Source: Mesorhizobium sp. NZP2077
GTDB lineage: Bacteria; Pseudomonadota; Alphaproteobacteria; Rhizobiales; Rhizobiaceae
Reading direction: 5' to 3'
DNA length: 64,000 nucleotides
Assembly: GCF_013170805.1 (NCBI RefSeq)
Contig: NZ_CP051293.1
Span: 4,718,001-4,782,000, forward strand
Of this stretch, positions 17,172-26,143 are shown piece after piece. The first letter of the stretch is position 1, and each line of letters begins with the position of its first letter. The notes under the pieces are model-generated. The model saw only the letters and a list, made by a program, of their open reading frames with translations. It was not told the origin of the DNA and did not search any database. The translations under genes and the position numbers were made by a program.

Positions 17172-18342
17172 GGATCTCTCGCGGGAACTTGGTCAGCGTC
17201 TCATGGCCGGTTTCGGTCACCAGAATGGTCTCGCTGATCTCGATGCCCCAGCCGTCCATCCACATGCCGAGGATGGAATGAACGACATTGCCTGACTGAA
17301 GCGCCGTCTTGTCGCCGGGCCGCAGGCTGATCGTGTGTTCGCCCCAATCCGGCGGATAGGCGACGCCGATGGAATAGCCGATGCGCGATTCTTTCTTCAG
17401 TCCGTAGCGCTGAATGACCTTGCGCCATGCGCCCTCGACCGCTTCGGCAGTCGTTCCCGGCCTCACCGCATCGAGCACCGCGTCCATGCCCTCGATCACT
17501 GCCTTTGCCGTGTCCGCGACACGCGTCGGCGTCTTGCCGAGCTGCATCGTTCTTGCCAGTCCGGCGGCATAGCGGCGGCAGACGCCGGCGAGTTCCAGCG
17601 CAATCGTCTCGTCGTCTCCGAACCGACGGTCGCTCCACATGATGTGCGGGGCCGAGGCATTCTCACCGCCGAGGATCGTCGGAGGAAGAGCCGTGATGTC
17701 ACCGGCGAAGTCCGGGCTGCCGGCGATCTGCGCCGCCTGGATGGTGGCGATGGCATCGCATTCGCGCACACCGGGCGCGATCACCTCGAAGGCCCGCGTA
17801 ACAGCGGCCTCGGCCAAGGTCGACGCCTTGCGCAAATAGGCGATCTCGGGCGCGGATTTGACCGCACGGATCCAGTTCACCAGGAGATCGGCATCGTGCC
17901 ATTTCGCATTGGGAAGTCCGGCGACAAGCCGGGCATGCGCTTTCGGCGAGAAATAATAGGCTTCGAGCTCGATGCCGATATGTCTGGTACCCCAGCCCTT
18001 GGCGACGATCCAGCTGGCGATCCAGTCCATGGGGTGACGATCGGCCCGCTGAACATGATCCTCCGGAAAGCCAACCACGTTTTCTGGCTCCATCCAAGCC
18101 GTCAGCAGACCGCCAGCCGCATCCATAGCGCGCCCGATCCAGACCGGCTCGATCTCCTCTATGGGCACCAACACCACCTGCGGTGTGTAGAACGACCAAC
18201 CATCATAGCCGGTGGTGTAATGCTGGTTGGCAACGTCGTTGACGATAAGGAGCTCGAGACCGCGCTTCGCCATCTCGGCGCGGATTTTTCGAAGCCGCTG
18301 CTGGTATTCGTCGCGGGCAAACGGCAGTTCGATCATCTCCAC
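17158..18342 (-). CDS. M24 family hydrolase, ectoine hydrolase (DoeA/EutD)-like
   Basis: A 394-residue creatinase-fold protein. NQHYTTGYDGWSFYTPQ at about residues 40-56 is characteristic of the ectoine hydrolase branch. In the pita-bread domain the usual metal-binding Asp pair is replaced (LELAGVCRRYAAG), while HSILGMW and the GIEISETILVTE region remain, as in non-metal creatinase-like members. It would open the ectoine ring to N-acetyl-diaminobutyrate. It is followed directly by an M20 amidohydrolase. No ehu transporter or eutABC genes are nearby, so the ectoine role is inference from similarity. Confidence 0.8.
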   Translation of the reverse strand: MEMIELPFARDEYQQRLRKIRAEMAKRGLELLIVNDVANQHYTTGYDGWSFYTPQVVLVPIEEIEPVWIGRAMDAAGGLLTAWMEPENVVGFPEDHVQRADRHPMDWIASWIVAKGWGTRHIGIELEAYYFSPKAHARLVAGLPNAKWHDADLLVNWIRAVKSAPEIAYLRKASTLAEAAVTRAFEVIAPGVRECDAIATIQAAQIAGSPDFAGDITALPPTILGGENASAPHIMWSDRRFGDDETIALELAGVCRRYAAGLARTMQLGKTPTRVADTAKAVIEGMDAVLDAVRPGTTAEAVEGAWRKVIQRYGLKKESRIGYSIGVAYPPDWGEHTISLRPGDKTALQSGNVVHSILGMWMDGWGIEISETILVTETGHETLTKFPREIHVKS

Positions 18343-18555
18343 TCCATGCTGTGGTCAACGGTTGCGAGGCTCGCTCACCATTGAAGCGGTTTCGCCATGG
18401 CGGCAATCAGCCAAGCTCGACACGTGAACAGGGCCTAGGTCGGATGCGACTTGCGGCTCTCCCGGGATCGGGACGCGGCTTTCGTTTTATTTTTGAATTC
18501 CATTTGACTGAATAAATCTTTGATGCGAACCTGATGTCAACTGGGGGCGCAAGGT

Positions 18556-19722
18556 ATGGCGTTACGGGGCACCAATCAGGAATTCGGGCGGCCGTACAAC
18601 CGGCGCATCGTGCTTGAGTCCATCCGCCTGCACGGACCGATCGCCCGCGGCGAGATCGCCAGCCGCGTCGGCCTCACTGTCCAGACCGTATCGACGATCG
18701 TCCGCGAGTTGGAGGAGCAGGGCTACATCCTCTCCGTGCGTGAAGAGCCCAAGGGGCGCGGCCTGCCACCAGCGACGCTGCGCATCAATCCCGAGGGCGG
18801 TTATGCCGTCGGCATCCACATCACTCCGCTCGGCATCAATGCCGCCCTGATCAATCTGAGCGGCGATGTGATCGAGAGCACTTACCGCGAGGCGCCGAAC
18901 GCGACACCAGACCATGCCTTCGACCTGATCGGCGGAATGGTGATTGAATTGACCGGATTGCGGGCCGGCGGGCGGGTTCTCGGGGTTGGCCTCGCCCTGC
19001 CCGGACCATTCGGTGTCGAATCCATGAGTTTTGTCGGCCCGACCACCATGACCGGCTGGAAGGATGTGGCGCTGCGCGAGCGGCTGGCCGCCTCAACCGG
19101 ACTGCCGGCCTTCTTCGAAAACGACATGGCGGCTGCGGCCATGGGCGAGCGTCTCTACGGCCTCGGAGTGCAGTTTTCCGAATACTACTACCTCTATTTC
19201 GGCGTGGGCCTTGGTGGCGTCATGGTTCATGACGGCAGCGTGTTTCGCGGCGCATGGGGAAATGCCGGCGAGGTCGGGCATATCCCTGTCGTTCCCGGCG
19301 GTCAGCCTTGTCCGTGCGGCAACAGCGGCTGTCTCGAACGATACCTTTCGCTCGAGGCGCTCCGGCGCTGGAATGGCACAGAGGCCGATTGGGTCGCGGA
19401 AGTCGCGCCGATCTTTCACAATGCCATCGCCATCATCGAAAACCTGTTCGACCCCGAAACGATCATCCTCGGCGGGCTGGCGTCCACCGATCTGCTCGAA
19501 AGGCTGGCCGCGTCGACTGACGGCCTGCACAACTCCGTCTCGGCGCGCAAGGACCGGGTGACGCCGCGGGTCATGGTCGCGCGCGGCGGGCAGCATTCCG
19601 TGCTGCGCGGCGCCGCCGCGCTTGCGGTTTCCGGAGTGCTGTCACCGCGCTTCGGCCAGATGTTCGCCGCCGAACGCGAACGCGGCCGCGATCTTCTGAC
19701 AGCCAAGGAGATTGCGGCATGA
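18556..19722 (+). CDS. ROK family transcriptional regulator
   Basis: The 388-residue protein has an N-terminal winged helix (IARGEIASRVGLTVQTVSTI near 32-51) and a ROK sugar-kinase-like domain with the zinc motif GQPCPCGNSGCLERY near 252-266. The protein is XylR/NagC-like and should repress the adjacent transporter until a sugar is bound. Its stop overlaps the ATG of the ABC ATPase gene by 4 bp, so regulator and transporter are in one operon. The effector is unknown. Confidence 0.9.
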   Translation: MALRGTNQEFGRPYNRRIVLESIRLHGPIARGEIASRVGLTVQTVSTIVRELEEQGYILSVREEPKGRGLPPATLRINPEGGYAVGIHITPLGINAALINLSGDVIESTYREAPNATPDHAFDLIGGMVIELTGLRAGGRVLGVGLALPGPFGVESMSFVGPTTMTGWKDVALRERLAASTGLPAFFENDMAAAAMGERLYGLGVQFSEYYYLYFGVGLGGVMVHDGSVFRGAWGNAGEVGHIPVVPGGQPCPCGNSGCLERYLSLEALRRWNGTEADWVAEVAPIFHNAIAIIENLFDPETIILGGLASTDLLERLAASTDGLHNSVSARKDRVTPRVMVARGGQHSVLRGAAALAVSGVLSPRFGQMFAAERERGRDLLTAKEIAA

Positions 19723-20483
19723 GCGAACCGCTGCTGGTGCTCGACAACGTCACCAAGAACTATGGCGCCATCGAAGCGCTGAAGGGGATCAGCTTTTCGA
19801 TCGGCAAAGGGGAGGTGGTGGCGTTGCTCGGCGACAACGGCGCCGGCAAATCGACGCTGGTCAAGATCATATCGGGCGGACTGGAGCCGACCTCGGGCCG
19901 CATGCTGTTCGAAGGCAAGGAGTTTCTGGCGAGATCGCCTGCCGAGGCCAAGGCGGCGGGCATCGAAACCGTCTACCAGGACCTGTCGCTGTGCACCAAT
20001 GTCGACGTGGTGGCGAATTTCTTCATGGGCCGCGAGATCACCAGGAAGGTGCTTGGCGTTCCAGTGCTCGACGAGCGCGCTATGGAGGCCGTCGTCGAAA
20101 AGGCGCTGGCCAGCGCCGGCACCCGCATTCCGTCGCTGCGCACCAATGTCGAGCACCTCTCGGGCGGCCAGCGGCAGGCCATCGAGCTCAACCGTTTCGT
20201 GCATTGGGGCGGTAAGCTGGTGCTGCTCGACGAGCCGTTCGCCGCCCTTGGCGTCGAGCAGACGCGGCGCGGTCTCGACATGATCCGCCAGGTAGCGAGC
20301 CAGGGCATCGGCGTCGTCATCATCACCCACATCATGCAGCAGGCTTTTCAGGTCGCCGACCGGATCGTGGTGATCCGCCAAGGCGTCGTGGCGGGCGATG
20401 TCGCACGCAACAAAACAAGTCCCGATGCGGTGATCAACATGATCACCGGGGAGACGCTTGCCGGTGCCGGACCGGCGGGCTGA
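19719..20483 (+). CDS. Sugar ABC transporter ATP-binding protein (single-domain, RbsA/FrcA type)
   Basis: 254 residues with Walker A GDNGAGKST (38-46), signature LSGGQRQAIEL, Walker B KLVLLDEPFAALG and the switch His in IITHIM. Only one ATPase domain is present, about half the length of RbsA, as in the rhizobial FrcA branch. It works with the binding protein and permease encoded next. The order regulator, ATPase, binding protein, permease, dehydrogenase forms one plus-strand operon. Confidence 0.92.
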   Translation: MSEPLLVLDNVTKNYGAIEALKGISFSIGKGEVVALLGDNGAGKSTLVKIISGGLEPTSGRMLFEGKEFLARSPAEAKAAGIETVYQDLSLCTNVDVVANFFMGREITRKVLGVPVLDERAMEAVVEKALASAGTRIPSLRTNVEHLSGGQRQAIELNRFVHWGGKLVLLDEPFAALGVEQTRRGLDMIRQVASQGIGVVIITHIMQQAFQVADRIVVIRQGVVAGDVARNKTSPDAVINMITGETLAGAGPAG

Positions 20484-20523
20484 GGGACAAAAGAGGGGTC
20501 CGGCTTAACAGGGAGCCAACGAC

Positions 20524-21564
20524 ATGAAGCGAATACTTCTTGCTGTCTTCGGTATCCTGGCACTGGCCTTTGCCACGCTCACGCCGGCATTCGCGCAGTC
20601 CAAGGGTATCGTCTATTATTTGGTGCCGACACTGCTCGACGAGTTCCAGACCGGCTCGGTAAGCGCGCTGGAGCTGTTCCTGAAGCAGACCGGCTATGAA
20701 ATGAAGACGCTGAACGCCGACAACAAGACCGACGCCCAGCAATCGCAGATGAACGACGTCATCGCCCTCAAACCGGCAGCTATCATCCTCGCTGCCGTCG
20801 ACTTCAACGCGCTGAAACCGTCGATCGAAGCGGCGCGTGCCGCCGGCATTCCAGTGGTCGAATTCGACCGCCAGATCACCGCGACTCCTTCCGATTTCAC
20901 TTCGGTCGCCGGAACGGTCGAGATCGGCTATGTCGCCGCCGACCAGGCCGAAAAGCTGCTGAAGGCCAAGAACGGCTCGGTGAAGGGCAAGGTGCTGCAA
21001 GTGCTCGGCGATCCCGGCGATCCCTACACGCTCGACATCCAGAAGGGTTTTGAGGAGAAGATGAAGGCGTTTCCGGACGTCAAGATCATCTCGCTTCCGG
21101 CCATGCAGTGGGAAGCCAGCAACGCCGGCACCATCGTTGCCGACCAGATGCTGGCCAACCCCGACATCGACCTGATCTTCAGCCATGCCGCTCACCTCTC
21201 GGTCGCCGCCGTCGCCTCGCTCGAGGCTGCCGGCAAGAAGCCGGGCGACGTCATGCTGATGAGCTCGAACGGCGCTCCGGTCGGCCTCGACCTGATCCGC
21301 AAGGGCTGGCTCAACGTCGAAGTCGAACAGCCGCTCTATGCGCAGGCCGCGGCCGTCGCCATGTTCATGGACAAGGTCGTCAAGAAGCAGGAAATCAAGC
21401 CTGGCGAATATGACGTGCTTGGTTTGAAATCGACCGTGACCAAGGAAGCCTGGGGCCCGAACATCAAGATCCCAGGTGCTGCCATCACCAAGGAAAACGT
21501 CGACAACCCGGCCTTCTGGGGCAACCAGAAGCCGCCGACGGACACCGTCACGTCGGTCGAATAG
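20524..21564 (+). CDS. Sugar ABC transporter substrate-binding protein (RbsB type)
   Basis: The 346-residue periplasmic protein has a Sec signal peptide (positive start, hydrophobic core, TPAFA cleavage after residue 24) and a periplasmic-binding-protein 4 fold ([18 protein letters not shown], then [13 protein letters not shown]). It captures a sugar for the transporter, and a strong hairpin directly after the gene probably protects its part of the message. The ligand cannot be assigned. CUT2-family ligands include ribose, fructose, xylose and polyols. Confidence 0.92.
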   Translation: MKRILLAVFGILALAFATLTPAFAQSKGIVYYLVPTLLDEFQTGSVSALELFLKQTGYEMKTLNADNKTDAQQSQMNDVIALKPAAIILAAVDFNALKPSIEAARAAGIPVVEFDRQITATPSDFTSVAGTVEIGYVAADQAEKLLKAKNGSVKGKVLQVLGDPGDPYTLDIQKGFEEKMKAFPDVKIISLPAMQWEASNAGTIVADQMLANPDIDLIFSHAAHLSVAAVASLEAAGKKPGDVMLMSSNGAPVGLDLIRKGWLNVEVEQPLYAQAAAVAMFMDKVVKKQEIKPGEYDVLGLKSTVTKEAWGPNIKIPGAAITKENVDNPAFWGNQKPPTDTVTSVE

Positions 21565-21581
21565 GCACGTCGCCTGAGACG

Positions 21582-21604
21582 CTCCGGGCCCTCTCGGCCC
21601 GGAG
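21582..21604 (+). other. Intercistronic hairpin after the binding-protein gene
   Basis: CTCCGGGCC-CTCTC-GGCCCGGAG is a perfect 9-bp stem with no T-run, so it is unlikely to stop transcription alone. Hairpins here commonly stabilise the upstream part of ABC messages and raise binding-protein output over permease. Confidence 0.65.
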
Positions 21605-21649
21605 CCGATCCTCCAATTCCAATCCGCGCATGACTTCGAAAATCAAAAG

Positions 21650-22678
21650 ATGATTTCGGATATGCGCCAGCCGGATCAGCCCATGAACCCTCGCACCCGC
21701 CATGCCCTGGAGTTCGTCCTCGACAACCTCGTCTGGTTCATGCTGCTGTTCGTGCTGGTGGTCTTCTCCATCTTCGTCCCGAACTATTTCCAGCTCGGCA
21801 TCTTCGCCAACATCATCGAGGCCTCGAGCGTGCTCGGCGTAATGTCGATCGGCCTGGCGCTGGTCATCATCGCCGGCCACATGGACCTGTCGGTCGAATC
21901 GGTTGCGGCGCTCAGCGCCATGGCGGTCGGCATCCTGTTCTGCTCGTCGGGCATCGGCATGGGTGTCCAGTTGCATCCGGAATGGCTGATGGTGCCGGTG
22001 TCGCTGCTGCTGGCGCTGGCCGTGGGCGGCCTGATCGGCGCCTTCAACGGCTACCTGGTGGTCAAGGTCAAGATGAGCGCCTTCATCATCACGCTGGCCT
22101 CCTACATCTGGGTGCGCGGCCTGGTGCTGGTGATTTCGGGCGGCCGATCGGCGCAGGATCTGGCACCTGCCATCCGCTGGTTCGGCATACAGCGGCTGAT
22201 CGGCCTGCCGCTCACTGCCTGGATCGCCATCGCCTGTTTCATCGTCTTCTCGCTGATCATGGCCAAGACGCCGTTTGGCCGCCACCTCGTGATGATCGGC
22301 GGCAACGAGACGGCGACCTTCCGTGCCGGCATCCGGGTGAACCGCAACCTCATCATTGCCTTCGTGCTGGCCGGCGCCATCGCAGGCCTCGCCGGCTGGC
22401 TGCTGGCGATCCGCACCTCCGGCGCCACCGCCAATCTCGGCGTCGGCCTGCTGTTCAACGCCTTTGCCGCGGTCGTCATCGGCGGCGTCAGCCTGAAGGG
22501 CGGCGTCGGTACGCTGCCCGGCGTCTATGCCGGTGTGCTGCTGCTCTCGGCCATCAACACGGCAATCAATCTGATGGGGCTGCCGGCCAACTTCACCCAG
22601 GTCATCCATGGCCTGCTGGTGCTGGCCGCCGTGCTGCTCGACGCCTTCAAGCAAACCATTCGCCAAAGACTCGCATGA
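21650..22678 (+). CDS. Sugar ABC transporter permease (RbsC type)
   Basis: A 342-residue inner-membrane protein with eight to ten helices, showing the BPD_transp_2 landmarks: GLALVIIAGHMDLSVES near residue 67, then MIGGNETATFRAGI and VVIGGVSLKGGVGT. It forms the channel of the CUT2 transporter. The start is uncertain: ATG 21650 lacks a clear ribosome binding site, and in-frame ATGs follow at 21662 and 21683. The stop codon lies in a small tandem duplication. Confidence 0.9.
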   Translation: MISDMRQPDQPMNPRTRHALEFVLDNLVWFMLLFVLVVFSIFVPNYFQLGIFANIIEASSVLGVMSIGLALVIIAGHMDLSVESVAALSAMAVGILFCSSGIGMGVQLHPEWLMVPVSLLLALAVGGLIGAFNGYLVVKVKMSAFIITLASYIWVRGLVLVISGGRSAQDLAPAIRWFGIQRLIGLPLTAWIAIACFIVFSLIMAKTPFGRHLVMIGGNETATFRAGIRVNRNLIIAFVLAGAIAGLAGWLLAIRTSGATANLGVGLLFNAFAAVVIGGVSLKGGVGTLPGVYAGVLLLSAINTAINLMGLPANFTQVIHGLLVLAAVLLDAFKQTIRQRLA

Positions 22679-22700
22679 CAGGACGACTCGCATGACAGGA
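22668..22700 (+). repeat. 17-bp tandem duplication at permease/SDR junction
   Basis: GACTCGCATGACAGGA occurs at 22668-22683 and again at 22685-22700. The first copy carries the permease stop (GCATGA); the second is a spacer just before the SDR ribosome binding site. A slippage event appears to have widened the gap between the two genes. Confidence 0.85.
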
Positions 22701-22708
22701 AGGCGGGC

Positions 22709-23479
22709 ATGACCGGACGACTGGACGACAAGGTGGCGCTGATCATCGGCAGCGCGCGCGGCATCGGCAAGGGCATTGCACTGCGCTTCGCCGAAGAAGG
22801 CGCAAGGCTGGTGCTCGCCGACACCGAGGTCGAGGCCGGGCAAGCGACCGCCTACGAACTTGGCGCCGCTTTCATCCGCACCGATATCTCGCAAATGCGC
22901 GACGCCGAGGCCGCGGTGGCATTGGCGCTGAAGCATCACGGCCGGCTCGACATCATCGTGCAGAATGCCGGCATCTATCCCTGGCAGTTGATCGAGAACA
23001 CCAGCGTCGATGATTGGGACCGCGTCATGGCCGTCAATCTGCGCGGCACCTTCAATGCTACCCGCGCCGCACTGGTGCCGATGAAGGCGCAACGCTACGG
23101 ACGCATGCTGTTCACCTCCTCCATCACCGGCCCGCATGTCACCAGTCCCGGCCACGGCCATTACGCGGCGACCAAGGCAGGCATCAACGGCTTCATCCGT
23201 TCGGCGGCTCTCGAATTCTCCGGTTACGGCATCACCGTCAACGGTGTCGAGCCCGGCAACATCCTGACCGAAGCGATCCAGCAGCATCGTGGCGCCGCCT
23301 ATATCAAGAACATGGAGGATTCCATCCCGCTCGGCCGGCTCGGCAGCCCACGCGACGTCGCCAATGCCTTCCTGTTCCTCGCCTCGGACGATGCCAGCTA
23401 CATCACCGGCACGACCATTGTCGTCGACGGCGGGCAATTGCTGCCCGAGGGCAAGGATTTCCGGATGATACCGCCGTGA
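22709..23479 (+). CDS. SDR family oxidoreductase (sugar/polyol dehydrogenase)
   Basis: 256 residues with the classical short-chain dehydrogenase features: the cofactor motif GSARGIGKG (14-22), NAG at 86-88, Ser138 in FTSSITG, and Tyr152/Lys156 in HYAATKAG. The Asp in VLADTE near residue 38 points to NAD. Its position as last gene of a sugar-ABC operon suggests it oxidises the imported sugar or polyol. GGAAGG just upstream supports ATG 22709. FabG-like annotation would be misleading here. Confidence 0.88.
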   Translation: MTGRLDDKVALIIGSARGIGKGIALRFAEEGARLVLADTEVEAGQATAYELGAAFIRTDISQMRDAEAAVALALKHHGRLDIIVQNAGIYPWQLIENTSVDDWDRVMAVNLRGTFNATRAALVPMKAQRYGRMLFTSSITGPHVTSPGHGHYAATKAGINGFIRSAALEFSGYGITVNGVEPGNILTEAIQQHRGAAYIKNMEDSIPLGRLGSPRDVANAFLFLASDDASYITGTTIVVDGGQLLPEGKDFRMIPP

Positions 23480-23642
23480 TCTTTACATCGACGGCATTGG
23501 ATCGGCCGCCTCCTGACCAGAGGCAATAAGGACAAGCCGTCGCTCGGCGCACCAGTTGGCAAGTATTCCCTCATAAGTTGCATGGAACGCATCCGCACCT
23601 CAAGGGTTGTCTATCAGTGCTAGTCAACCGAGGGGTTTCCGA

Positions 23643-23864
23643 ATGGTCGACGACATCAGAACAAGCCATATCTACCAGCGGGCTCATGCTTTGGCGGAAG
23701 GTGGCGTCCACAACTCTCCAGCCGGGATTGTTGCCGCGTTGCTGGCCGAGGGTTACCCGGAAGCAGCTGAGCTGTTGAACACCAAAAACATCCATGCCGA
23801 TCTGCTTAGGGTTTGTGATGCGGCTGGACCGCCGGCCGGACCCTGTCTCGACCTTTGCCATTGA
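23643..23864 (+). CDS. Small hypothetical protein (73 aa)
   Basis: The frame MVDDIRTSHIYQRAHALAEG has a GAGGGG ribosome binding site about 8 bp before ATG 23643 and G+C-rich third positions. It is predicted soluble, mostly helical, with Cys only near the C-terminus (GPCLDLCH). I recognise no family. It could be a small lineage-specific protein or chance. Confidence 0.45.
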   Translation: MVDDIRTSHIYQRAHALAEGGVHNSPAGIVAALLAEGYPEAAELLNTKNIHADLLRVCDAAGPPAGPCLDLCH

Positions 23865-23947
23865 CGCTCATTTGGCGGCATCGGCGAATTTCGGCATTTT
23901 TTGACCGACCAAACGCGCCTCACGGCTGACTGCCGCCGACGCCTTGA

Positions 23948-24769
23948 TCAGCCGGAATTTTTGTACAACAGCAATTCAGGCCGGTATTCGAAATGCATGG
24001 TGTCACAGTGATACCAGCGGCCGCCCCAGATGAAGCCGTTTTTCTCGAACAGTTCGACGATCGAGAGCGGAATGCGATTCTTGAAGGGAATGTGTGCCTT
24101 GGGGTTGGCTTTGTTTCTGTTGTTGTACCAATAGTCGGAGCAGCCGACATTGATGTCGAAGGCTGCCCCGAAAGAGTGGACACTCAACCGGTCTGTGCCG
24201 GCGATCGGCCGCCAGACAAAACCGCCTCCAGGCTTCAGTCCGTAGCGGCTCAAATCCGGCGGCATCGCCTCCAGGGCGTCAGAGACCTTGCCCAGCCGGT
24301 CGTTGATGCCGAAAACCCTAGTGACCTGCACGGTTTTCTTGCCGAGTTTCGGCAGCCATTTAACGTTGGCGATGTGCCTGCCCACCTCTGCGGCGCTTTT
24401 CCCGTAGAGCTTCTCGAAGAAGGCCTCGTTGCGGATACGGCCCGGATCGAAATCCTCCGCCGGGACCAGCGCGCCCTCGGCTGCCGTCGGATAAGCGTAG
24501 CGAAACATGTCTTCGATGTCGGGGCTCTCCAGCAGCGCGTCGGCGTCGCGCGTCTTGCCGTCGTCCCACACCATCGTGGTGCCGTCGGTCCAGGTCAGGA
24601 TATTGCCGGAGATTGTGAAAAGGCCGGGATAAGACTTGAGCAGGGCCGCCTTGGCCACCGGCTGGTCTACACCGTCGCCGGCACCTGCCGCGTGCGCCAA
24701 GCGCCCCTGGCCAGAGATCGCCAGCATGATCGTCACCAACAGCAGCATGCGTCCCGGGCTGCTAACCAT
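23948..24769 (-). CDS. M15 family metallopeptidase (peptidoglycan carboxypeptidase)
   Basis: A 273-residue exported protein. A signal peptide (MLLLVTIMLAISGQGRLAHA) precedes a region of about 130 residues of unknown fold, and the C-terminal VanY/M15 domain has HSFGAAFDIN (His198, Asp205) and WYHCDTMHFEYRP (His259), giving the zinc site. It probably trims peptidoglycan peptides in the periplasm. AGGAG 8 bp upstream selects ATG 24769 over an in-frame 24799. It stands alone beside the tRNA-Val gene. Confidence 0.87.
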   Translation of the reverse strand: MVSSPGRMLLLVTIMLAISGQGRLAHAAGAGDGVDQPVAKAALLKSYPGLFTISGNILTWTDGTTMVWDDGKTRDADALLESPDIEDMFRYAYPTAAEGALVPAEDFDPGRIRNEAFFEKLYGKSAAEVGRHIANVKWLPKLGKKTVQVTRVFGINDRLGKVSDALEAMPPDLSRYGLKPGGGFVWRPIAGTDRLSVHSFGAAFDINVGCSDYWYNNRNKANPKAHIPFKNRIPLSIVELFEKNGFIWGGRWYHCDTMHFEYRPELLLYKNSG

Positions 24770-24847
24770 TGTCCTGTCTCCTGCAAGGGCCAACGGCAAC
24801 AGTACGCCTCGTCATTGACGCGGCGATAGCCTGATCATGTGAATGAA

Positions 24848-24923
<76 letters not shown>

Positions 24924-25140
24924 GCTCCGGCGCGGACCTTTAAGCGGTCGAGACCGGCTTCGCAAGGCCAAATGAACAGGCGACGCCGTGTTCGCGGGCC
25001 GGATTTGTCAACAAAACGCCGGCTGTCAAAAAACCTTCTCCAGTTTGCTGTTATGATGGTTTGGTACGCTTGACACCCGGTGGCGAACCCCTTATCCAGC
25101 GCCCCAACGACGAACACGGCTGACACGTGCTCGTCAATGC

Positions 25141-25217
25141 GCGGGTGTAGCTCAGTTGGTTAGAGTGCCGGCCTGTCACGCCGGAGGTCGCGGGTTCGAG
25201 CCCCGTCACTCGCGCCA
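25141..25217 (+). tRNA. tRNA-Asp (anticodon GTC)
   Basis: The cloverleaf starts GCGGGTGTAGCTCAGTTGG, has anticodon loop CTGTCAC between CCGGC and GCCGG, T-loop GGTTCGAGCC, and ends CACTCGC-G-CCA with CCA encoded. It diverges from the tRNA-Val gene 217 bp away. A CAAGGG/CCCTTG hairpin follows at 25225-25243 and may aid 3' end formation. Confidence 0.97.
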
Positions 25218-25604
25218 TTTCTCTCAAGGGTTTCAAGCCCTTGGCACAAGGGAAATGTCGACATGAATTGTCAAAGTCCCCTTTCAGAAATGAAGTGTCG
25301 AGGTGCTTTTGCGCCTTATCGGCGGCTTGGTATCCTGGCAGACGGTGATCATTCCGTGCCAATCGCAAGGGGCCGACTGTCCTCACGGCCGCCTTCAAAA
25401 AAACCGTCATGCATGCGTGGCGGTGTGGCAAACGGGATGCCGCTCCAATAGGCTGAAAGGCAAATCCTGAACCGACTCAGCCTGGGTTGAGCCGCGTTTG
25501 ATCTTGCGAATTGCGCTTGCGGATTTGCCCACAAAGCGCTCGATTCATTTCGCAGGTAGCGGAGCTGCACCAGTATGCTGCCGAAACGGTATGGAGGACT
25601 TATA
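25218..25604. other. Gene-free interval after tRNA-Asp; possible IS-end debris
   Basis: No gene is convincing in these 387 bp. At about 25252-25305 two related units appear, ATGTCGACATGAATTGTC and AAATGAAGTGTCGAGG, flanking a CCCCTTT block. Repeats of this kind recall the multiple terminal repeats of IS21-type elements, but no transposase is present. The right part holds the presumed promoter of the Cys-rich protein. Confidence 0.35.
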
Positions 25605-26120
25605 GTGTCAATCGCACCAAACATTCCTTTACGCACGATATTCACGCTCGTTTACCTGGGTGCCGTAACGACGGTGGCCACCGCCCTTTTCCCGGCGACC
25701 GCGTCGGCCGAACGGCTGCAACTGTGCGCGCGTGAGGGCGGCATCTGTCGGCTGCGGTTTCCCGCCGAGGTGGTCTACGGCGCCCGGGGCCGCACAACCT
25801 CGCGCTATTTCGAGCGAAACGCCGTACCCTGCACAAATCGCGTTTTTGGCGACCCCGCACCGAACAAGCCAAAGTCGTGTTTCATCGTCCTGCGCGACCG
25901 GGACCAGTCGGATGACAATTACGACGAGCCGCGCCGCGAGAGGTGGGCGGCCTGTGCCGACGAAGGCGAATACTGCGACTTCGATGGCCGCAAGGTGGTG
26001 AGGTACGGGGCGCGCGGCCAGTTCACCCAGGACGTGTTCCGCAATGGCGTCCAATGCGACAACGATACATTCGGCGATCCCGCGCCTGGTCAACAAAAAC
26101 GCTGCTACATCAAGCAGTAA
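25605..26120 (+). CDS. Secreted protein with two Cys-rich repeat domains
   Basis: 171 residues: a signal peptide with cleavage near ATASA (residue 35), then two copies of a domain of about 50 residues with the pattern C-x5-C, VxYGARG, C, FGDPAP, C. Copy 1 starts at CAREGGIC (41) and copy 2 at CADEGEYC. The even cysteine count suggests disulfides, and similar FGDP/YGA modules occur in secreted carbohydrate-active proteins, so binding of glycans is a guess. GGAGG 7 bp before GTG 25605 selects this start over ATG 25575. It is monocistronic. Confidence 0.8.
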   Translation: MSIAPNIPLRTIFTLVYLGAVTTVATALFPATASAERLQLCAREGGICRLRFPAEVVYGARGRTTSRYFERNAVPCTNRVFGDPAPNKPKSCFIVLRDRDQSDDNYDEPRRERWAACADEGEYCDFDGRKVVRYGARGQFTQDVFRNGVQCDNDTFGDPAPGQQKRCYIKQ

Positions 26121-26143
26121 GGCCATCGCCTGCGGGACATCTA

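Noticed and set aside
21548..23437. 629-codon minus-strand frame
   Set aside because: Antisense to the permease and SDR genes; no domain recognised.
25051..25431. Minus-strand frame with VTGLEPATSGVTGRHSNQLS
   Set aside because: Antisense of the tRNA-Asp gene, a common mis-annotation.
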